A DNA stretch of 13,349 nt from assembly GCA_004195315.1 (NCBI GenBank), contig SDWL01000027.1, positions 1 through 13,349 on the forward strand. The letters run 5' to 3'. Position 1 is the stretch's first letter; each line of letters starts with the position of its first letter. Of the stretch, positions 12,739-13,349 are shown piece after piece. The stretch comes from Lutibacter sp. (lineage in GTDB: Bacteria; Bacteroidota; Bacteroidia; Flavobacteriales; Flavobacteriaceae). Under the pieces are notes generated by a model. The model was not told the DNA's origin, did no database searches, and saw only the letters and a list, made by a program, of their open reading frames with translations. Made by a program: the position numbers and the translations under genes.

Positions 12739-13330
12739 TTTTTATTTCAATTCTAATATCAATACTATATTTTGCGCTAATTATCGCTTTTATAATTGGT
12801 TTCGAGAACATTAAATCTGTTCAAAATAAAAATATAATCCCTAAAAACAGTTTTTCAATTGTAATTCCGTTCAGAAACGAAGCTCACAACTTACACAATT
12901 TATTAAGCTCTCTTTCAGCTATTAAGTACCCAACTAATTTATTTGAAATTGTGTTGATAAATGATTACTCAAATGATAATTTTAAGCAAATTATTGAGGA
13001 TTTCATACTGCAAAATCCAACTTTAAACATTAGTTTAATTAATAATAAAACAAGTACAAATTCACCAAAAAAAGACGCTATAACTTCCGCTATTAAGCAA
13101 TCAAAGTTTGAATGGATTATAACTACTGATGCAGATTGTGTAGTTCCAACAACTTGGTTACAATTATTTAACCAATATATTGAAGATGAGCAATCTGTGT
13201 TTATAAGTGCACCTGTAAAATTTGAAGTTCAAAACTCGTTCTTGTATCACTTTCAAAATTTAAATTTCACTAGTTTAATTGGAAGTACAATTGGTGGTTT
13301 TGGCTTAAAAAAACCATTTATGTGTAATGG
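12735..13330 (+). CDS. Family 2 glycosyltransferase, C-terminally truncated by the fragment end
   Basis: About 198 codons are present from the ATG at 12735, with no stop before the adapter at 13331. An N-terminal membrane segment (residues ~2-22) is followed by the GT-A nucleotide-sugar domain. It includes FSIVIPFRNEAHNLHNLL (~37-54), the VLINDYSNDN acidic pair, the KKDAITSAIKQS segment, and the DxD motif in ITTDADCVVP that would bind a divalent metal and the sugar nucleotide. The visible part ends near GGFGLKKPFMCNG; a full enzyme of this type is about 350-400 residues, usually with C-terminal membrane helices. It overlaps the upstream UPF0104 gene by four bases. The truncation is caused by the library fragment end, not by biology. 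Confidence 0.88.
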
Positions 13331-13349
13331 CTGTCTCTTATACACATCT
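13331..13349 (-). other. Synthetic Tn5 mosaic end (Nextera library adapter)
   Basis: CTGTCTCTTATACACATCT is the exact reverse complement of bases 1-19 and of the engineered mosaic end. It cuts into the glycosyltransferase reading frame and should be trimmed before annotation. Confidence 0.97.

Noticed and set aside
1..13349. Terminal inverted repeats suggesting a 13-kb composite transposon
   Set aside because: The repeat is the engineered mosaic end, not the natural IS50 end, and there is no transposase in the window.

Overview
The window is a strongly AT-rich stretch (roughly 30% G+C by eye) that looks like a chromosomal fragment of a Bacteroidota species, most likely a member of the Flavobacteriaceae. 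Reasons: a bS21 of Bacteroidota type, short or absent Shine-Dalgarno sequences, several TAnnTTTG-type -7 promoter elements, TTG starts, and a ruvC/hemW neighbourhood. Both ends carry the synthetic 19-bp Tn5 mosaic-end (Nextera) sequence in inverted orientation, so the outermost 19 bases on each side are library adapter and the true insert is 20..13330.

Layout. (1) 53..3185, minus strand: a tight four-gene run led by a divergent rpsU (bS21), then a GNAT acetyltransferase, a sodium:solute symporter and a PLP-dependent alanine/ornithine-type racemase, with 3-5 bp between genes. A perfect 20-bp palindrome and a second copy of its core lie upstream. (2) 3416..6393, minus strand: remains of a catabolic operon. 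It holds a dapA-family gene with an in-frame internal deletion, an alpha-ketoglutaric semialdehyde dehydrogenase, a VOC protein and a frameshifted MarR-like regulator. A divergent AraC regulator (6465..7307, plus) sits beside it. The gene pair resembles trans-4-hydroxy-proline catabolism, but the dehydratase/deaminase step is broken and the epimerase and oxidase are not in the window. A REP-like double hairpin sits between the dapA remnant and the dehydrogenase. (3) 7350..9560: small stand-alone genes (YjbR-type protein, NTF2-like lipoprotein, cysteine-rich GDCCVxC protein), an OsmC-like pseudogene and several strong inverted repeats. (4) 9561..13330: housekeeping, with hemW and ruvC (both minus, both forced to TTG starts), a small alpha/beta-barrel protein between them, and a plus-strand pair of UPF0104/LPG-synthase-type membrane protein and a family 2 glycosyltransferase that is cut by the fragment end.

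The middle of the window is notable for decay: three genes (dapA-like, marR-like, osmC-like) are broken within about 6 kb, while the flanking genes are intact. The most unusual arrangement is the operon in which a ribosomal protein bS21 homologue leads amino-acid transport and racemisation genes.
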